NCBI RefSeq assembly: GCF_900163715.1
Contig: NZ_FWFF01000009.1
Coordinates: 1-60,385, forward strand
Reading direction: 5' to 3'
DNA: 60,385 nucleotides
DNA from: Brevibacterium yomogidense
GTDB lineage: Bacteria > Actinomycetota > Actinomycetes > Actinomycetales > Brevibacteriaceae
Each line of letters opens with the position of its first letter. Within the stretch, counting starts at the first letter, position 1. The notes beneath the pieces are model-generated. The model saw only the letters and a program-made list of their open reading frames with translations. It did no database searches and was not told the origin of the DNA. The position numbers and the translations under genes were made by a program. This document shows, one piece after another, positions 40,588-49,586 of the stretch.

Positions 40588-42828
40588 CTAGTCCTCTGCG
40601 GGAGGGTTCCCTGCCTGCGGCGATCGAGGGCGGTCCGTCGAGCGCTCCCCGTTCCCCTTCGAGGGCACCTCGTTCGCCGCGGCGAGCTCGGCGAGCATCG
40701 CGTTGTACGCCTCCAGCTCCGCATCGCCGGACCTGTCCTCCGCGCGATCGCTGCGCTTCGCCTCGCGGGTCGACGACTTGAACCATTCCACCGCCATGAT
40801 GATCGCGAGCCCCAGTGTGGGGAACTCGCCGATCCCCCACGCGATCTCTCCGCCGCGCGCCTGATCCTCGATCGCGCTGACCCATCCGTGGCCCACGTTC
40901 CCGTACCAGTCGCCGGCGATGAGTGCCGTCGAGGACATGATCGAGATGCCGAAGAAGGCGTGGAAGGCCATCGTGACGAGCAGGACCAGCAGCCGTACCG
41001 GGTACGGATAGCGGTTCACCCCCGGGTCGACGCCGATGATCGACTGCGCGAAGAAGTACCCCGCCGCCAGGAAGTGCAGGATCATGAGCTCGTGCCCGAT
41101 GTGGGTGTCGAGCGCGTACCACATGATGCCGGAGTAGTAGAAGACGATGAGCGAGCCCGCGAAGTTGATCGCCGCGACGATCGGATGCGAGAAGAACCTC
41201 GCATAGCGCGAGTGGACGATCGCGAGCACCCATTCGCGCACGCCCCGCGATCCGTCCCGACGAGGCGCGAGTCCGCGCATGAGCAGGGTGACCGGCGCCC
41301 CGAGCACCAGGGGGATCGGCGCGATCATGACCAGTGCCATGTGCTGGAGCATGTGGGCGGAGAACAGCACGCGGCCGTAGACCGACGCGCCGCCGCAGGT
41401 CACGTAGAAGAGGACCGCGAGCCCCAGCAGCCAGCAGATCGTCCGGTGGATCGGCCAGGAGTCACCGCGATCGCGCAGCCGCTTGACCGCGAGCAGGTAG
41501 AGCACCGCCGCGCCCACCGTGATGACGACCCAGATCGGGTCGAAGAGCCACTCCGTGAAGTACCGGGCGGCCGTGGGCTCCGGTGGCAGAGTCTCGCCGG
41601 ACAGGATCTGGAACGCAGTCGGCTCGGCGGGCGGCTCGTCCGGGACGGGCGGCGCGGTCCGCGACAGGACCACGCCCAGCGCGGTCGCCGCACCGAAGAG
41701 GACGATCTCTCCCAGCACCAGTCGCCAGAACAGCAGTGCCGCGCCCGAGGCCGTCGCACGGCTCGCTGCTCCCGCACGGCTCGCTGCTCCCTCGCGGTTC
41801 GCGGCGGGTGCGTCGGACCCGGTACGGGGCGCGGTCGGCGCGGGGACGGCGCCGGGCAGTCGCCCGATCACCGCGCGGCGATGGGACCATCCGGCGAAGC
41901 CGAGCAGGATCGTGAGCGCCAGCTTGGTGACGAGCACCAGCCCGTACGGTGTCAGCCAGTCGTCGATCCCGCCCACGCGCAGCAGCGCGTTCGTGAGTCC
42001 CGAGTACATCACCAGCGCGTAGGCGATGAGCGCGATCGTCGAGTAGCGGGCGACGATCGAGCCGAGGTCCGCACGACGCGTGAGACCGGGTGCGATGAGC
42101 GCGAGCGACAGGAGGCCGCCCAGCCAGATCACCACGCCGACCAGGTGGATCGAGAGGCTGCCGACCGCCTCGATGTGCCCATCGGCCTCTGCGGAGTGGC
42201 CGAGGATCGACAGCAGCAGGATCGGCAGCGCGGACACGACGAGAGCCGCTGCCACTCCGGCGAACGAGCGCAGGCCGAACACCAGCATGGAGCCCACGGC
42301 GATGAGGCCGACGATCGCCAGCCAGACGCGGCCCAGGTCGATCTCCGTGATGAAGGACCACAGCTGACCGGAGAACTCCCCCTGGAACGCCTGAGCACCC
42401 GCGGTGTCGACATAGGTCAGCACGAGGACGGCGACGGACGAGAGGGTCCAGACCGCCGAGGCCACCTGGGCGACGCCCAGCAGACGATTCCATTCGGGGT
42501 CGATGCGGGAGGATTTGCGTCCGGTGGTGCGTGGGAACACGACGACGGCCAGCAGGAGGGAGCCGATGGTCAGCGCCATCGCGGAGTTGAAGACGAACTC
42601 GGCGATCGGCAGGCCCCACCGGCCCAGCGGGCCGGAGTCCGCGAGCACCGTCGGCGCTGCCGCTCCCGTCGCGATGAGTCCGATCGAGCCCGCGAGAGCG
42701 CCGATCAGGACGAACAGCGGGACCGCGGCGATCCGGACCTGGGGTTCGATCCCCGTGGTCGCGTCGCCGCGGGTCGCCGGGGTCGCCTTGGCCGACGCAC
42801 TCACCGCATTCCGCACACCCTCCGTCAC
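40588..42828 (-). CDS. CopD-CtaG fusion: copper-resistance / cytochrome c oxidase assembly protein
   Basis: A 746-residue polytopic membrane protein. The first half is CopD-like (SALPILLLSILGHSAEADGH, SIHLVGVVIWLGGLLSLALI, YSTIALIAYALVMYSGLTNA), the second half is the actinobacterial CtaG/DUF1404-type domain (GRVLFSAHMLQHMALVMIAP, YYSGIMWYALDTHIGHELMI, YPVRLLVLLVTMAFHAFFGI) with conserved His residues suited to copper. A roughly 45-residue Ala/Arg linker joins them. It probably delivers copper for cytochrome oxidase assembly. GTG start at 42828 overlaps the nitrilase stop (GTGA). Hydrophilic charged tail at the C-terminus. Confidence 0.9.
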   Translation of the reverse strand: MTEGVRNAVSASAKATPATRGDATTGIEPQVRIAAVPLFVLIGALAGSIGLIATGAAAPTVLADSGPLGRWGLPIAEFVFNSAMALTIGSLLLAVVVFPRTTGRKSSRIDPEWNRLLGVAQVASAVWTLSSVAVLVLTYVDTAGAQAFQGEFSGQLWSFITEIDLGRVWLAIVGLIAVGSMLVFGLRSFAGVAAALVVSALPILLLSILGHSAEADGHIEAVGSLSIHLVGVVIWLGGLLSLALIAPGLTRRADLGSIVARYSTIALIAYALVMYSGLTNALLRVGGIDDWLTPYGLVLVTKLALTILLGFAGWSHRRAVIGRLPGAVPAPTAPRTGSDAPAANREGAASRAGAASRATASGAALLFWRLVLGEIVLFGAATALGVVLSRTAPPVPDEPPAEPTAFQILSGETLPPEPTAARYFTEWLFDPIWVVITVGAAVLYLLAVKRLRDRGDSWPIHRTICWLLGLAVLFYVTCGGASVYGRVLFSAHMLQHMALVMIAPIPLVLGAPVTLLMRGLAPRRDGSRGVREWVLAIVHSRYARFFSHPIVAAINFAGSLIVFYYSGIMWYALDTHIGHELMILHFLAAGYFFAQSIIGVDPGVNRYPYPVRLLVLLVTMAFHAFFGISIMSSTALIAGDWYGNVGHGWVSAIEDQARGGEIAWGIGEFPTLGLAIIMAVEWFKSSTREAKRSDRAEDRSGDAELEAYNAMLAELAAANEVPSKGNGERSTDRPRSPQAGNPPAED

Positions 42829-43676
42829 AGCCGTCGGTCGCCCAGCGCGGGGAACGACGTCCGGCGGGAGTGGATCGCTTCGATGTCGATGTCCGCGGTG
42901 ATGATCGATTCGTCTGGTCCGGCCTCCGCGAGGACGCTCGCGGACGCGTCGAGGATCACCGAGTGCCCGCCCATCTGGGTCTTCGCGTGGAAGCCGGCGG
43001 TGTTCACAGCGACCATCGCGCAGAAGTCCTCTGCGGCGCGCGCACGGGCGAGGAGGCTCCAGTGATCGACGCGCGGCGCGGGCCAGGCCGCGGGGACGAC
43101 GAACACCTCTGCACCTGCATCGAGGAGCGCGCGGAACTGTTCGGGGAAGCGGAGGTCGTAGCACGTCGCGAGACCCAGCGTCACGGTCCGCCCGTCGACC
43201 TCGATCGGCGCGGTGACGATGTCCTCACCGGCCTCGAGCAGCTTGGGCTCACCGTTGCCGAAGCCGAACCGGTGGATCTTGCGGTAGACGGAGATGATCT
43301 CCCCTGCCGGGTCGATGAGCACCGAGGTGTTCCACAGGCCGCGCTCGCCGTCGGGCAGCTCGGGCAGGCGCTTCACATCGTGGTCGACGGAGGCGAGCCG
43401 TTCGAGGGCCTCGGGAGTCCCCTCGATGAGGGAGCCCATGTGGAGGTGGGCGCCGGTGTCCCGTGCCGCAGCGCGCATGGCTGTGACGATCGGGCCGTCC
43501 AGGGTCTGGGCGGCGGGGCCCCAGCTGCGGTAGCCGAAGCCGGAGGACGGCCACAGCTCGGGCAGGACGATGAGGTCGGACGAATGCTGAGTGCGGACCA
43601 GGTCCGCGGCCCTCACGACGCGGTCTGCGAGCGTTTCGTGGTCGTCGTAACCCAGCTGGATTCCAGAGATGCGCAT
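42825..43676 (-). CDS. Carbon-nitrogen hydrolase (nitrilase/omega-amidase-like)
   Basis: A 283-residue amidase. Catalytic Glu40 (LIVLPELWPSSGFGY), Lys133 (YRKIHRFGFG) and Cys172 (LATCYDLRFPEQ) form the nitrilase-superfamily triad. The CYDLRFPE motif and RAAEDFCAMVAVN segment resemble omega-amidase/YafV and Nit-type enzymes that hydrolyse small amides such as alpha-ketoglutaramate or deaminated glutathione. Overlaps the downstream CopD-CtaG start by 4 bp, although no functional link is known. Confidence 0.88.
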   Translation of the reverse strand: MRISGIQLGYDDHETLADRVVRAADLVRTQHSSDLIVLPELWPSSGFGYRSWGPAAQTLDGPIVTAMRAAARDTGAHLHMGSLIEGTPEALERLASVDHDVKRLPELPDGERGLWNTSVLIDPAGEIISVYRKIHRFGFGNGEPKLLEAGEDIVTAPIEVDGRTVTLGLATCYDLRFPEQFRALLDAGAEVFVVPAAWPAPRVDHWSLLARARAAEDFCAMVAVNTAGFHAKTQMGGHSVILDASASVLAEAGPDESIITADIDIEAIHSRRTSFPALGDRRL

Positions 43677-43735
43677 GGCCCCAGGGTATCGCCGCGGGAT
43701 GACCGCGGGCGAACGCGGGCAGGTGGTCGCAGAGT

Positions 43736-43766
43736 GCCGGCTGAATGCGAAGGGCCGGCTGAATGC
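43736..43766 (+). repeat. Short direct repeat downstream of hup
   Basis: gccggctgaatgc occurs at 43736-43748 and 43754-43766 (18-bp period), just before the hup terminator hairpin. Confidence 0.8.
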
Positions 43767-43767
43767 A

Positions 43768-43806
43768 GAAGGGCGGCCGGGTCCCGGAGGATCCCGACCG
43801 CCCTTC
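43768..43806 (-). terminator. Terminator hairpin of hup
   Basis: gaagggcgg (43768-43776) pairs with ccgcccttc (43798-43806); four further G/C pairs follow after one mismatch. Located about 30 bases past the hup stop. Confidence 0.7.
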
Positions 43807-43834
43807 GGCGATCATGCGCGTGAGCGCACTCGTG

Positions 43835-44119
43835 TCACTTGGTGCCGGCAGCAGCCTTGAGCTTCGAACCGGCGGACAGCTTCACGGAGTAGCCTGCCGG
43901 GATCTCGATCTCGGCACCGGTCTGCGGGTTGCGGCCCTTGCGAGCTGCACGCTCGGTGCGCTCGACGGACAGCCAGCCCGGGATGGTGAGCTTCTCGCCG
44001 CTGGAGACAGCCTCAGTGAAGGACTCGAAGACGCCGTCGAGCACGTCGGAGACCTGCTTCTGGGTCAGACCGGACTTCTCTGCGACCTCTGCAACCAGTT
44101 CGCTGCGGTTCTTAGCCAT
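43835..44119 (-). CDS. hup: HU-family nucleoid DNA-binding protein
   Basis: A 94-residue histone-like protein: MAKNRSELVAEVAEKSGLTQ, VLDGVFESFTEAVSSGEKLT, and the DNA-clasping arm KGRNPQTGAEIEIPAGYSV. It lacks the long Lys/Ala tail of mycobacterial HupB, ending in KAAAGTK, so it is a standard-length HU. Strong gaaggagg ribosome site. Monocistronic between the nitrilase and the ribosomal operon. Confidence 0.96.
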   Translation of the reverse strand: MAKNRSELVAEVAEKSGLTQKQVSDVLDGVFESFTEAVSSGEKLTIPGWLSVERTERAARKGRNPQTGAEIEIPAGYSVKLSAGSKLKAAAGTK

Positions 44120-44210
44120 GGATGTGTCCTCCTTCAGGACTGGAGTACTGCTTCAGTGCTGTGTTCGGGTTACGACTGGTCCGAAACTACCAGACGTCGA
44201 CCCCCGTTCA

Positions 44211-44233
44211 GAGGATCCGGCACGCGGATCCTC
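44211..44233 (-). terminator. Terminator of the rpmB-rpmG-rpsN operon
   Basis: gaggatccg (44211-44219) and cggatcctc (44225-44233) pair perfectly around gcacg, 7 bases beyond the rpsN stop. Confidence 0.8.
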
Positions 44234-44239
44234 AGGAGA

Positions 44240-44545
44240 TCACCAGCTGGACTTCGTCACACCGGGCAGCTGGCCCTTGTGCGCCATGTCGCGGAAGCGC
44301 ACGCGCGACAGGCCGAACTTGCGGAGGTGACCGCGCGGGCGGCCGTCGACCTGGTCGCGGTTGCGGAGGCGGACCGGCGACGCGTCGCGGGGCAGCTTCT
44401 GCAGGCCCAGACGGGCCTCTTCGCGCTGATCATCGGTGCTGTCCGGGCTGACCAGCTGGCGCTTCAGCGTGGCGCGGCGCTCGGCGTAGCGCTCCACGAT
44501 GACCTGACGCTGCTTCTCGCGTGCGATCTTGGACTTCTTAGCCAT
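44240..44545 (-). CDS. rpsN: 30S ribosomal protein S14, zinc-free form
   Basis: A 101-residue long-form S14 ([71 protein letters not shown]). It contains no cysteines, so it lacks the zinc ribbon of the short C+ paralogue. Long S14 is the second form in many actinobacteria, often repressed by Zur when zinc is plentiful. It ends the rpmB-rpmG-rpsN operon, 6 bp after rpmG. Confidence 0.96.
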   Translation of the reverse strand: MAKKSKIAREKQRQVIVERYAERRATLKRQLVSPDSTDDQREEARLGLQKLPRDASPVRLRNRDQVDGRPRGHLRKFGLSRVRFRDMAHKGQLPGVTKSSW

Positions 44546-44551
44546 GTGCGC

Positions 44552-44719
44552 TCAGCGCTCCTCTCGGAAATCGACGTGCTTGCGGACCACGGGGTCGTAC
44601 TTCTTGAGCACGATGCGGTCCGGGTTGTTGCGGCGGTTCTTACGGGTCACGTAGGTGAACCCGGTGCCGGCAGTCGACTTCAGCTTGATGATGGGGCGAA
44701 TGTCCTGGGCCTTTGCCAT
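44552..44719 (-). CDS. rpmG: 50S ribosomal protein L33, cysteine-free form
   Basis: A 55-residue protein read directly from the sequence: [40 protein letters not shown] and [15 protein letters not shown]. The CxxC pairs of zinc-binding L33 are absent, as in E. coli RpmG. The ATG shares one base with the rpmB stop (TGATG), so translation is coupled. Too short to be picked up by simple length filters. Confidence 0.96.
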   Translation of the reverse strand: MAKAQDIRPIIKLKSTAGTGFTYVTRKNRRNNPDRIVLKKYDPVVRKHVDFREER

Positions 44720-44955
44720 CAGAGCTTCACTCCCTTCGAGATGAGGTCGCTCACGACAGCGTCGATCCCGCGCGCGTCGATCAGCTTGATGCCCTTGGTG
44801 GACACGTTCAGCGTGATGTTGCGGCGCAGAGACGGCACGTAGTAGCGCTTCTTCTGAATGTTCGGGTCGAAGCGACGCTTGGTGCGTCGGTTCGAGTGGG
44901 ACACGTTGTGTCCGAAACCGGGGACGGCCCCGGTCACCTGGCAGGTTGCTGCCAT
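44719..44955 (-). CDS. rpmB: 50S ribosomal protein L28
   Basis: A 78-residue L28: [60 protein letters not shown]. Only one cysteine (Cys5) is present, so no zinc site. The ATG at 44955 with a tggaggaag ribosome site is the family start; a longer in-frame opening is not conserved. First gene of rpmB-rpmG-rpsN. Confidence 0.96.
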   Translation of the reverse strand: MAATCQVTGAVPGFGHNVSHSNRRTKRRFDPNIQKKRYYVPSLRRNITLNVSTKGIKLIDARGIDAVVSDLISKGVKL

Positions 44956-45482
44956 GACTTCCTCCAGTTCACAGTTGGCGGCGGTGAAGCACCGACCGGC
45001 ATCCCACGTGCGGACACGCGCTGATCCGATCGTCTGCCTGCATCCTTCGCAGACATCAGCACAGATTCCACCGGGTGCAGCTCCTGCGTGTGCGGGCACA
45101 CGCCTCTGGAACCGCGAGCGGTGATATGCAGACACCCGGTGCGGGTGTGCGTACGCGCCTCGTCGAGTGACGGGGCACGTGATGTCTCACCAGCGCTGTA
45201 GCCGAAGCCTGTGAGAGAGGGCCTAGCATACGTGCAGCGCTCAATGAGCACGTGCGGCGAATCGTGCAGGACGACGCGCCGCGTTCACAACAGTCCACAA
45301 TCCTATGCGAGCGGGCCCTCGTGCGGCAAGTCGCGCTGGAGCGCTCCCCGCCGGTCGCGTCCGCCCACCCGTACTCGCGTGCCTGCGGTCGGTGTTGCCG
45401 CACCCGCCCTCGCGTGCAAGAGTGACAGCATGCATCTCCTGCCAGACCCCGTGAGGGTCGGGCACCGAACGCTCGGGGCCCG
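44956..45482 (-). other. 527-bp region upstream of rpmB, with two leader hairpins
   Basis: No gene is supported. On the rpmB side it can fold two stems: gcgtgtgc/gcacacgc (45086-45103) and acacccg/cgggtgt (45132-45148). A -10-like TATGCT reads on the minus strand near 45228-45233 but with no good -35. I saw no A+T-rich palindrome of the kind recognised by Zur. The far end must also contain the promoter of the divergent SPOR-like gene. Confidence 0.5.
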
Positions 45483-46466
45483 ATGAGCTCCCCGGAGCCA
45501 CCCTCTTCGCCCCGTCCGCGGATCCGCAAGGCCCACAGCTTCGAGCACGAGTATTCGGGGCCGCGCACGGGAGGAGCAGACGCACCCGGTGCCGGCGGTT
45601 CCGCAGCGCACGACCGGTCCACCTACTACGAATACATCGCGCGCCATTCCGCGGAACTCCCCGCACAGCAGGGCCCCCCGCACGGCCCGTCCGGGTCGGG
45701 CTCCGTCCCATCGCACCCCGCCCGGGCACAGGGCGCCCCCGCCGAGGCCCCGGTCACCCACGGCGCCGTCCCTCCCCGCCCCACGAAGCGGCCCACTGCG
45801 GGCCCCGCCCCTGCGGCTCCCGGCGCCGCCTCCGCATCCGCGGGCGGCACCGCAGCCGGGCGGACCTCCGCCGCTGCCCCGGGAGACCACGGCGTCCGCC
45901 GGAGACGCACCGGCCCCGTCCTCATCGGCGTGATCGCGACGCTGGCGGTCCTCGCGCTGGGGATCGGGCTGGGAGTCGCGTTCCTCGGACCGGACCGCGG
46001 CATCCAGGCGACCGACATCGAATCCCCGGGCTCCTCCTCGGCCGCGGACAGCCCCGCACCCGACGACACGGGAGGCGCTCCCGCGACGGCGGACGAGCAG
46101 CTGAGCGCGCACGTGACCGACGGGACCCGTGTCGCAGAGGAGCAGCTCGCCGATCAGTGGGTCGTGCAGCTGAGCGCCAAGAAGCCGGGGCTCGAGGCCA
46201 ACGGACGCACGTGGGACGACCAGGCGATCCTGGAGGAGTTCGAGGAGAACCAGAGGCGGCATCCGGAGGCGATCCTCCTGTGGAGCGGCGACTGGAGCAG
46301 CTTCCGGCTCGCGGACTTCTGGGTCACCGTCCTCGCGGAGCCCTACGACAGTCCCGACGAGGCACTCGCGACCTGCACGAACCTGGGCCTGGACCGCGAC
46401 AACTGCTTCGCGAAGAAGCTCTCGACGTCCGAGGGCCCGGACGGGACGACCGCACTCAACGACTGA
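45483..46466 (+). CDS. Single-pass membrane protein with extracytoplasmic SPOR-like domain
   Basis: A 327-residue protein. Residues 1-140 are a disordered Pro/Ala/Gly-rich cytoplasmic region; a basic stop RRRR precedes one membrane helix (about 145-168, GPVLIGVIATLAVLALGIGL). After a Ser/Pro/Asp linker the last 105 residues form a compact domain (DQWVVQLSAKKPGLEANGRT, HPEAILLWSGDWSSFRLADF, WVTVLAEPYDSPDEALATC, LDRDNCFAKKLST) with the repeat-like alternation and a Cys pair seen in SPOR-type peptidoglycan-binding domains. Such proteins often localise to the septum. Family assignment is tentative. Confidence 0.68.
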   Translation: MSSPEPPSSPRPRIRKAHSFEHEYSGPRTGGADAPGAGGSAAHDRSTYYEYIARHSAELPAQQGPPHGPSGSGSVPSHPARAQGAPAEAPVTHGAVPPRPTKRPTAGPAPAAPGAASASAGGTAAGRTSAAAPGDHGVRRRRTGPVLIGVIATLAVLALGIGLGVAFLGPDRGIQATDIESPGSSSAADSPAPDDTGGAPATADEQLSAHVTDGTRVAEEQLADQWVVQLSAKKPGLEANGRTWDDQAILEEFEENQRRHPEAILLWSGDWSSFRLADFWVTVLAEPYDSPDEALATCTNLGLDRDNCFAKKLSTSEGPDGTTALND

Positions 46467-46475
46467 GTCGTCTCG

Positions 46476-46913
46476 TCAGGCGTCCCGATGCCCCTGGTCG
46501 CCGCATGACCGGCAGACGGCGCAGCGGCCCGCGAGCTCGATCGTGAACTGCACGTCGTCGTAGCCCGCGTCTGCGGCGGCCGAGAGCATCGCGTCCTGCT
46601 CCACCTGCGCCGTGATCTCCTCCGTCCGCCCGCAGCCGTGGCACCGCAGGTGGTGGTGGAGGCGATCGCCGCAGCGTCGGTACAGTGCCTCGCCGTCGCG
46701 ACCGTGGACCGTGTGGATCTCGCCCTTCTCGCTGAGGCTCAGCAGGTGGCGGTAGACGGTCGCGAGTGAGATCTCTGCGCCTGCGGCGCGAAGATTCGTG
46801 TGCAGCTCCTGCGCAGAGATGAGCCGGCGATCACGATCCATGATCGCGACCAGCGAATCACGCTGAGCGGATCGCCTCCGCCGGCGCATCGGCGCGTTCT
46901 GATGAGGCGACAC
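46476..46913 (-). CDS. Fur-family metalloregulator, probably Zur
   Basis: A 145-residue Fur-fold repressor: winged helix (LISAQELHTNLRAAGAEISL, ATVYRHLLSLSEKGEIHTV), metal-site HHHLRCHGCGRTEEI and the structural-zinc pair CHGCG and CAVCRSCG. Actinobacterial Zur proteins share this layout and short length, and proximity to zinc-free ribosomal proteins supports Zur over Fur; PerR cannot be excluded by eye. Target operators were not found near rpmB. It converges with the SPOR-like gene (9 bp apart). Confidence 0.85.
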   Translation of the reverse strand: MSPHQNAPMRRRRRSAQRDSLVAIMDRDRRLISAQELHTNLRAAGAEISLATVYRHLLSLSEKGEIHTVHGRDGEALYRRCGDRLHHHLRCHGCGRTEEITAQVEQDAMLSAAADAGYDDVQFTIELAGRCAVCRSCGDQGHRDA

Positions 46914-47058
46914 CCCTACCCTTTCGTCACACGGCCCGAAACCGTCGAAGAGCGGCCCGAATCCGTCGCAACCGCCTGCTCGGCAGGATAACAGCGCTTC
47001 CGGCCCGCGTCACCGGCCCGCGCTCTGTGCAGCACAGAGATGCGCATCTGCGTCCTGC

Positions 47059-47080
47059 CGGTGCCCCGCACGGGGCACCG
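47059..47080 (-). terminator. Terminator of the 2-oxoacid dehydrogenase operon
   Basis: cggtgcccc/ggggcaccg stem (47059-47080) with a tight 4-base loop, 3 bases beyond the E2 stop. Confidence 0.8.
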
Positions 47081-47082
47081 CG

Positions 47083-48576
47083 TCAGAAGATGAGGCGCAC
47101 GGGATCCTCGAGCACATCGGCGACGTCCCGGAGGAACTTCGAGATGGTCTCGCCGTCGACCACGCGGTGGTCCGCGGAGACCGTCAGCGTCATGACCTCG
47201 CGCGGCACGATGGCATCCCCGACGACCCAGGGCTTCTTCTGCACTCGTCCCGCGGCGACGATCGCGCTCTCGCCCGGATTGATGATCGGAGTGCCCCAGT
47301 CCACGCCGAACACACCCACGTTCGTGATGGTGATCGTCCCGCCGGACTGCGCTGCCGGTGGGGTCTTCCCCGACCGGGCGACCTCCACGAGCTCGCCGAT
47401 GCCGCGGCCCAGATCCGCCAGCCCCATCGCGTCCGCATCCTTGATGTTCGGCACGATCAGACCGCGGTCCGTGGCCGCGGCGATGCCGAGGTTCACGTAG
47501 TGGCGCAGCGTCACCTCGTCACCGTCCATGCGGGCGTTCATGTAGGGGTACATGATCGCCGCCCGGGTCACCGCCTTCGCGATGATCAGGAGCGGGGAGA
47601 CCCGCACGTCGTCGCCCAGCGCACGATCGGCCTTGAGACGGCGCACCAGATCCATCATGCCGGTGACGTCGACGTCCACGCCGATCGTCACGTGCGGTGA
47701 GGTGAACGCGGAGGTGACCATCGCGTTGGCCATGGCCTTCTTCACGCCCTTGACGGGGACGCGCTCCTCGCGCGACGCGTTCGCCGCCGAGGCACCCGCC
47801 CCGACGCTCGCCGCTGCGGCTCCGGCCGCCGCTGCGCCGGCGGTGGCACCGACTGCAGCGGCACCGACTGCGGCGCCACCGGCTGTCGACGTGCCTGCGG
47901 AACCGCCGGATTCGAGGTGCGCGAGGAGGTCGGACCGTGTGACCTCGCCGCGCGCCCCGGTGGGTGTCACGGCCGCCAGGTCGACGCCGTGCTCCTTCGC
48001 GAGCTTCCGCACGGGCGGCTTCGCCATCGGCCGGCTGTCGCCCCCGGCCTGTGGCGCACCCCCCGCGGCGGAAGAGAAGTCATCGGGCGGCGGGACGGCG
48101 GCCGCGGGCGCGGCAGGGGCCGCGCCACCGGTCGCCGGACTCCCGGACGGGGCGGGCGCGGACGGTGCGGCTGCACCGCCGGCCGCCGCCTTGCGCGGGC
48201 GGCGCCGGGACGACGAGGCGACTGCCCCGTAGCCCACGAGTGTGGCGCCCGAGGATTCCTCGGACGGCTCGGCGGGAGCGGCCTCGGCGGCGGATGCCTC
48301 CGCGCCCGAGGTGGTGGCCGGGGCAGGGTCCTCCCCGCCCACCGGGCCGAAGCGGACGATGGGCGTACCCACCGCGACCGTCTCGCCCTCGTCGACGAGC
48401 AAGGCGCCGATCGTGCCCGCGTGGGGGCTGGGGAGCTCGACGAGTGACTTCGCAGTCTCGATCTCGACGAGGATCTGGTTGACCGTCACCGCGTCGCCTG
48501 CGGCGACCTTCCACGAGACGATGTCGGCTTCAGTGAGTCCCTCTCCCGGATCGGGGAGGAGGAAGACGTCAGACAT
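47083..48576 (-). CDS. bkdC: Dihydrolipoamide acyltransferase (E2) of a 2-oxoacid dehydrogenase complex
   Basis: A 497-residue E2. One lipoyl domain with Lys43 in VEIETAKSLVELPS, a long Ala/Gly/Pro linker, a peripheral subunit-binding domain (VRKLAKEHGVDLAAVTPTGA, GEVTRSDLLAHL), another Ala/Gly linker, and the catalytic core (VPVKGVKKAMANAM, SPHVTIGVDVDVTGMMDLV) ending with the active-site SADHRVVDGE. Transfers acyl groups from E1 to CoA. Gene order E1a-E1b-E2 and sequence fit branched-chain (BkdABC) complexes, though a pyruvate complex is possible. No E3 gene lies here, so it must be shared. Start chosen at MSDVFLLPDPGEG. Confidence 0.92.
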   Translation of the reverse strand: MSDVFLLPDPGEGLTEADIVSWKVAAGDAVTVNQILVEIETAKSLVELPSPHAGTIGALLVDEGETVAVGTPIVRFGPVGGEDPAPATTSGAEASAAEAAPAEPSEESSGATLVGYGAVASSSRRRPRKAAAGGAAAPSAPAPSGSPATGGAAPAAPAAAVPPPDDFSSAAGGAPQAGGDSRPMAKPPVRKLAKEHGVDLAAVTPTGARGEVTRSDLLAHLESGGSAGTSTAGGAAVGAAAVGATAGAAAAGAAAASVGAGASAANASREERVPVKGVKKAMANAMVTSAFTSPHVTIGVDVDVTGMMDLVRRLKADRALGDDVRVSPLLIIAKAVTRAAIMYPYMNARMDGDEVTLRHYVNLGIAAATDRGLIVPNIKDADAMGLADLGRGIGELVEVARSGKTPPAAQSGGTITITNVGVFGVDWGTPIINPGESAIVAAGRVQKKPWVVGDAIVPREVMTLTVSADHRVVDGETISKFLRDVADVLEDPVRLIF

Positions 48577-48607
48577 GGTGTCCTTTCGGAGACTCGGTCG
48601 ACCGGGC

Positions 48608-49585
48608 TCAGTAGGCGAGCGACCGGTCGACGGCGTCGAGGATGCGGTCGAGGTCGGGCAGGTAGTGCTCTTCGAGCTTCGACGGCGGATAGGGAGTGTG
48701 GAACCCGCCGACCCGCAGGACCGGGGCCTCGAGGTGGTAGAAGCTGCGTTCAGTGATGCGCGCGGCGAGCTCAGCGCCCAGCCCCAGGAACACCGGGGCC
48801 TCATGGGCGACGACCAGCCGACCGGTGCGCTTCACCGACTGCTCGACGGTGTCGAAGTCGATCGGGCTGAGGCTGCGGAGGTCGATGACCTCGACGTTCG
48901 CACCCTCGTCGGCCTTCGCATTCGCGACATCCAGAGCGGTGGGGACGAGCGGTCCGTAGGACACGAGTGTGAGGTCGGTGCCCTCGCGCACGACCTGAGC
49001 GGAGTGCGTCGCGGCACCGCGCTCGTCCGTGTCGACGTCGCCCTTCATCCAGTACCGGCGCTTGGGCTCGAAGAACATCACCGGGTCGTCGCTGCGGATC
49101 GCGTCCTGGATCATCCAGTACGCGTCGTGGGCCGTCGACGGGGAGATGACCCGCAGGCCCGCATGGTGCGCGAAGACCGCTTCCGGGCTCTCGGAGTGGT
49201 GTTCGGGGGAACCGATCCCGCCGCCGTACGGGACACGGATGACCACGGGGATCTTCTCGTTGCCGCCGGTGCGGGCGTGGAGCTTCGCGACCTGGGTGAC
49301 GATCTGGTCGTAGGCCGGGAAGATGAAGGCGTCGAACTGGATCTCGATCACGGGACGGAAGCCGCGGATCGCCATTCCGATGGACGTGCCGACGATTCCG
49401 GACTCCGCGAGCGGCGCGTCGATGACCCGCTGCTCGCCGAAGTCCTTCTGCAGGCCCTCGGTCACGCGGAACACGCCGCCGAGCTTCCCGATGTCCTCGC
49501 CGATGAGCACGACCTTGGGGTCATCCTCCATCGCCTTGCGCAGTCCCGCTGTGATCGCCTTCGACAGAGGCATGGTGCTCGTCAT
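48608..49585 (-). CDS. bkdB: 2-oxoacid dehydrogenase E1 beta subunit
   Basis: A 325-residue transketolase-like beta chain: ALRKAM-type start (ITAGLRKAMEDDPKVVLIGE), DAPLAESGIVGTSIGMAIRG, PVIEIQFDAFIFPAYDQIVT, VIRVPYGGGIGSPEHHSESP, VIDLRSLSPIDFDTVEQSVK and VGGFHTPYPPSKLEEHYLPD. Pairs with E1 alpha, one base upstream (stop and start are separated by a single nucleotide), and precedes E2 by 31 bp. The ATG at 49585 is preferred to a longer Ser/Thr/Pro-rich start. Confidence 0.94.
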   Translation of the reverse strand: MTSTMPLSKAITAGLRKAMEDDPKVVLIGEDIGKLGGVFRVTEGLQKDFGEQRVIDAPLAESGIVGTSIGMAIRGFRPVIEIQFDAFIFPAYDQIVTQVAKLHARTGGNEKIPVVIRVPYGGGIGSPEHHSESPEAVFAHHAGLRVISPSTAHDAYWMIQDAIRSDDPVMFFEPKRRYWMKGDVDTDERGAATHSAQVVREGTDLTLVSYGPLVPTALDVANAKADEGANVEVIDLRSLSPIDFDTVEQSVKRTGRLVVAHEAPVFLGLGAELAARITERSFYHLEAPVLRVGGFHTPYPPSKLEEHYLPDLDRILDAVDRSLAY

Positions 49586-49586
49586 A

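Noticed and set aside
39883..43065. 1060-codon plus-strand frame opposite the permease and CopD-CtaG genes
   Set aside because: Runs across two conserved minus-strand genes and their gap; shadow frame.
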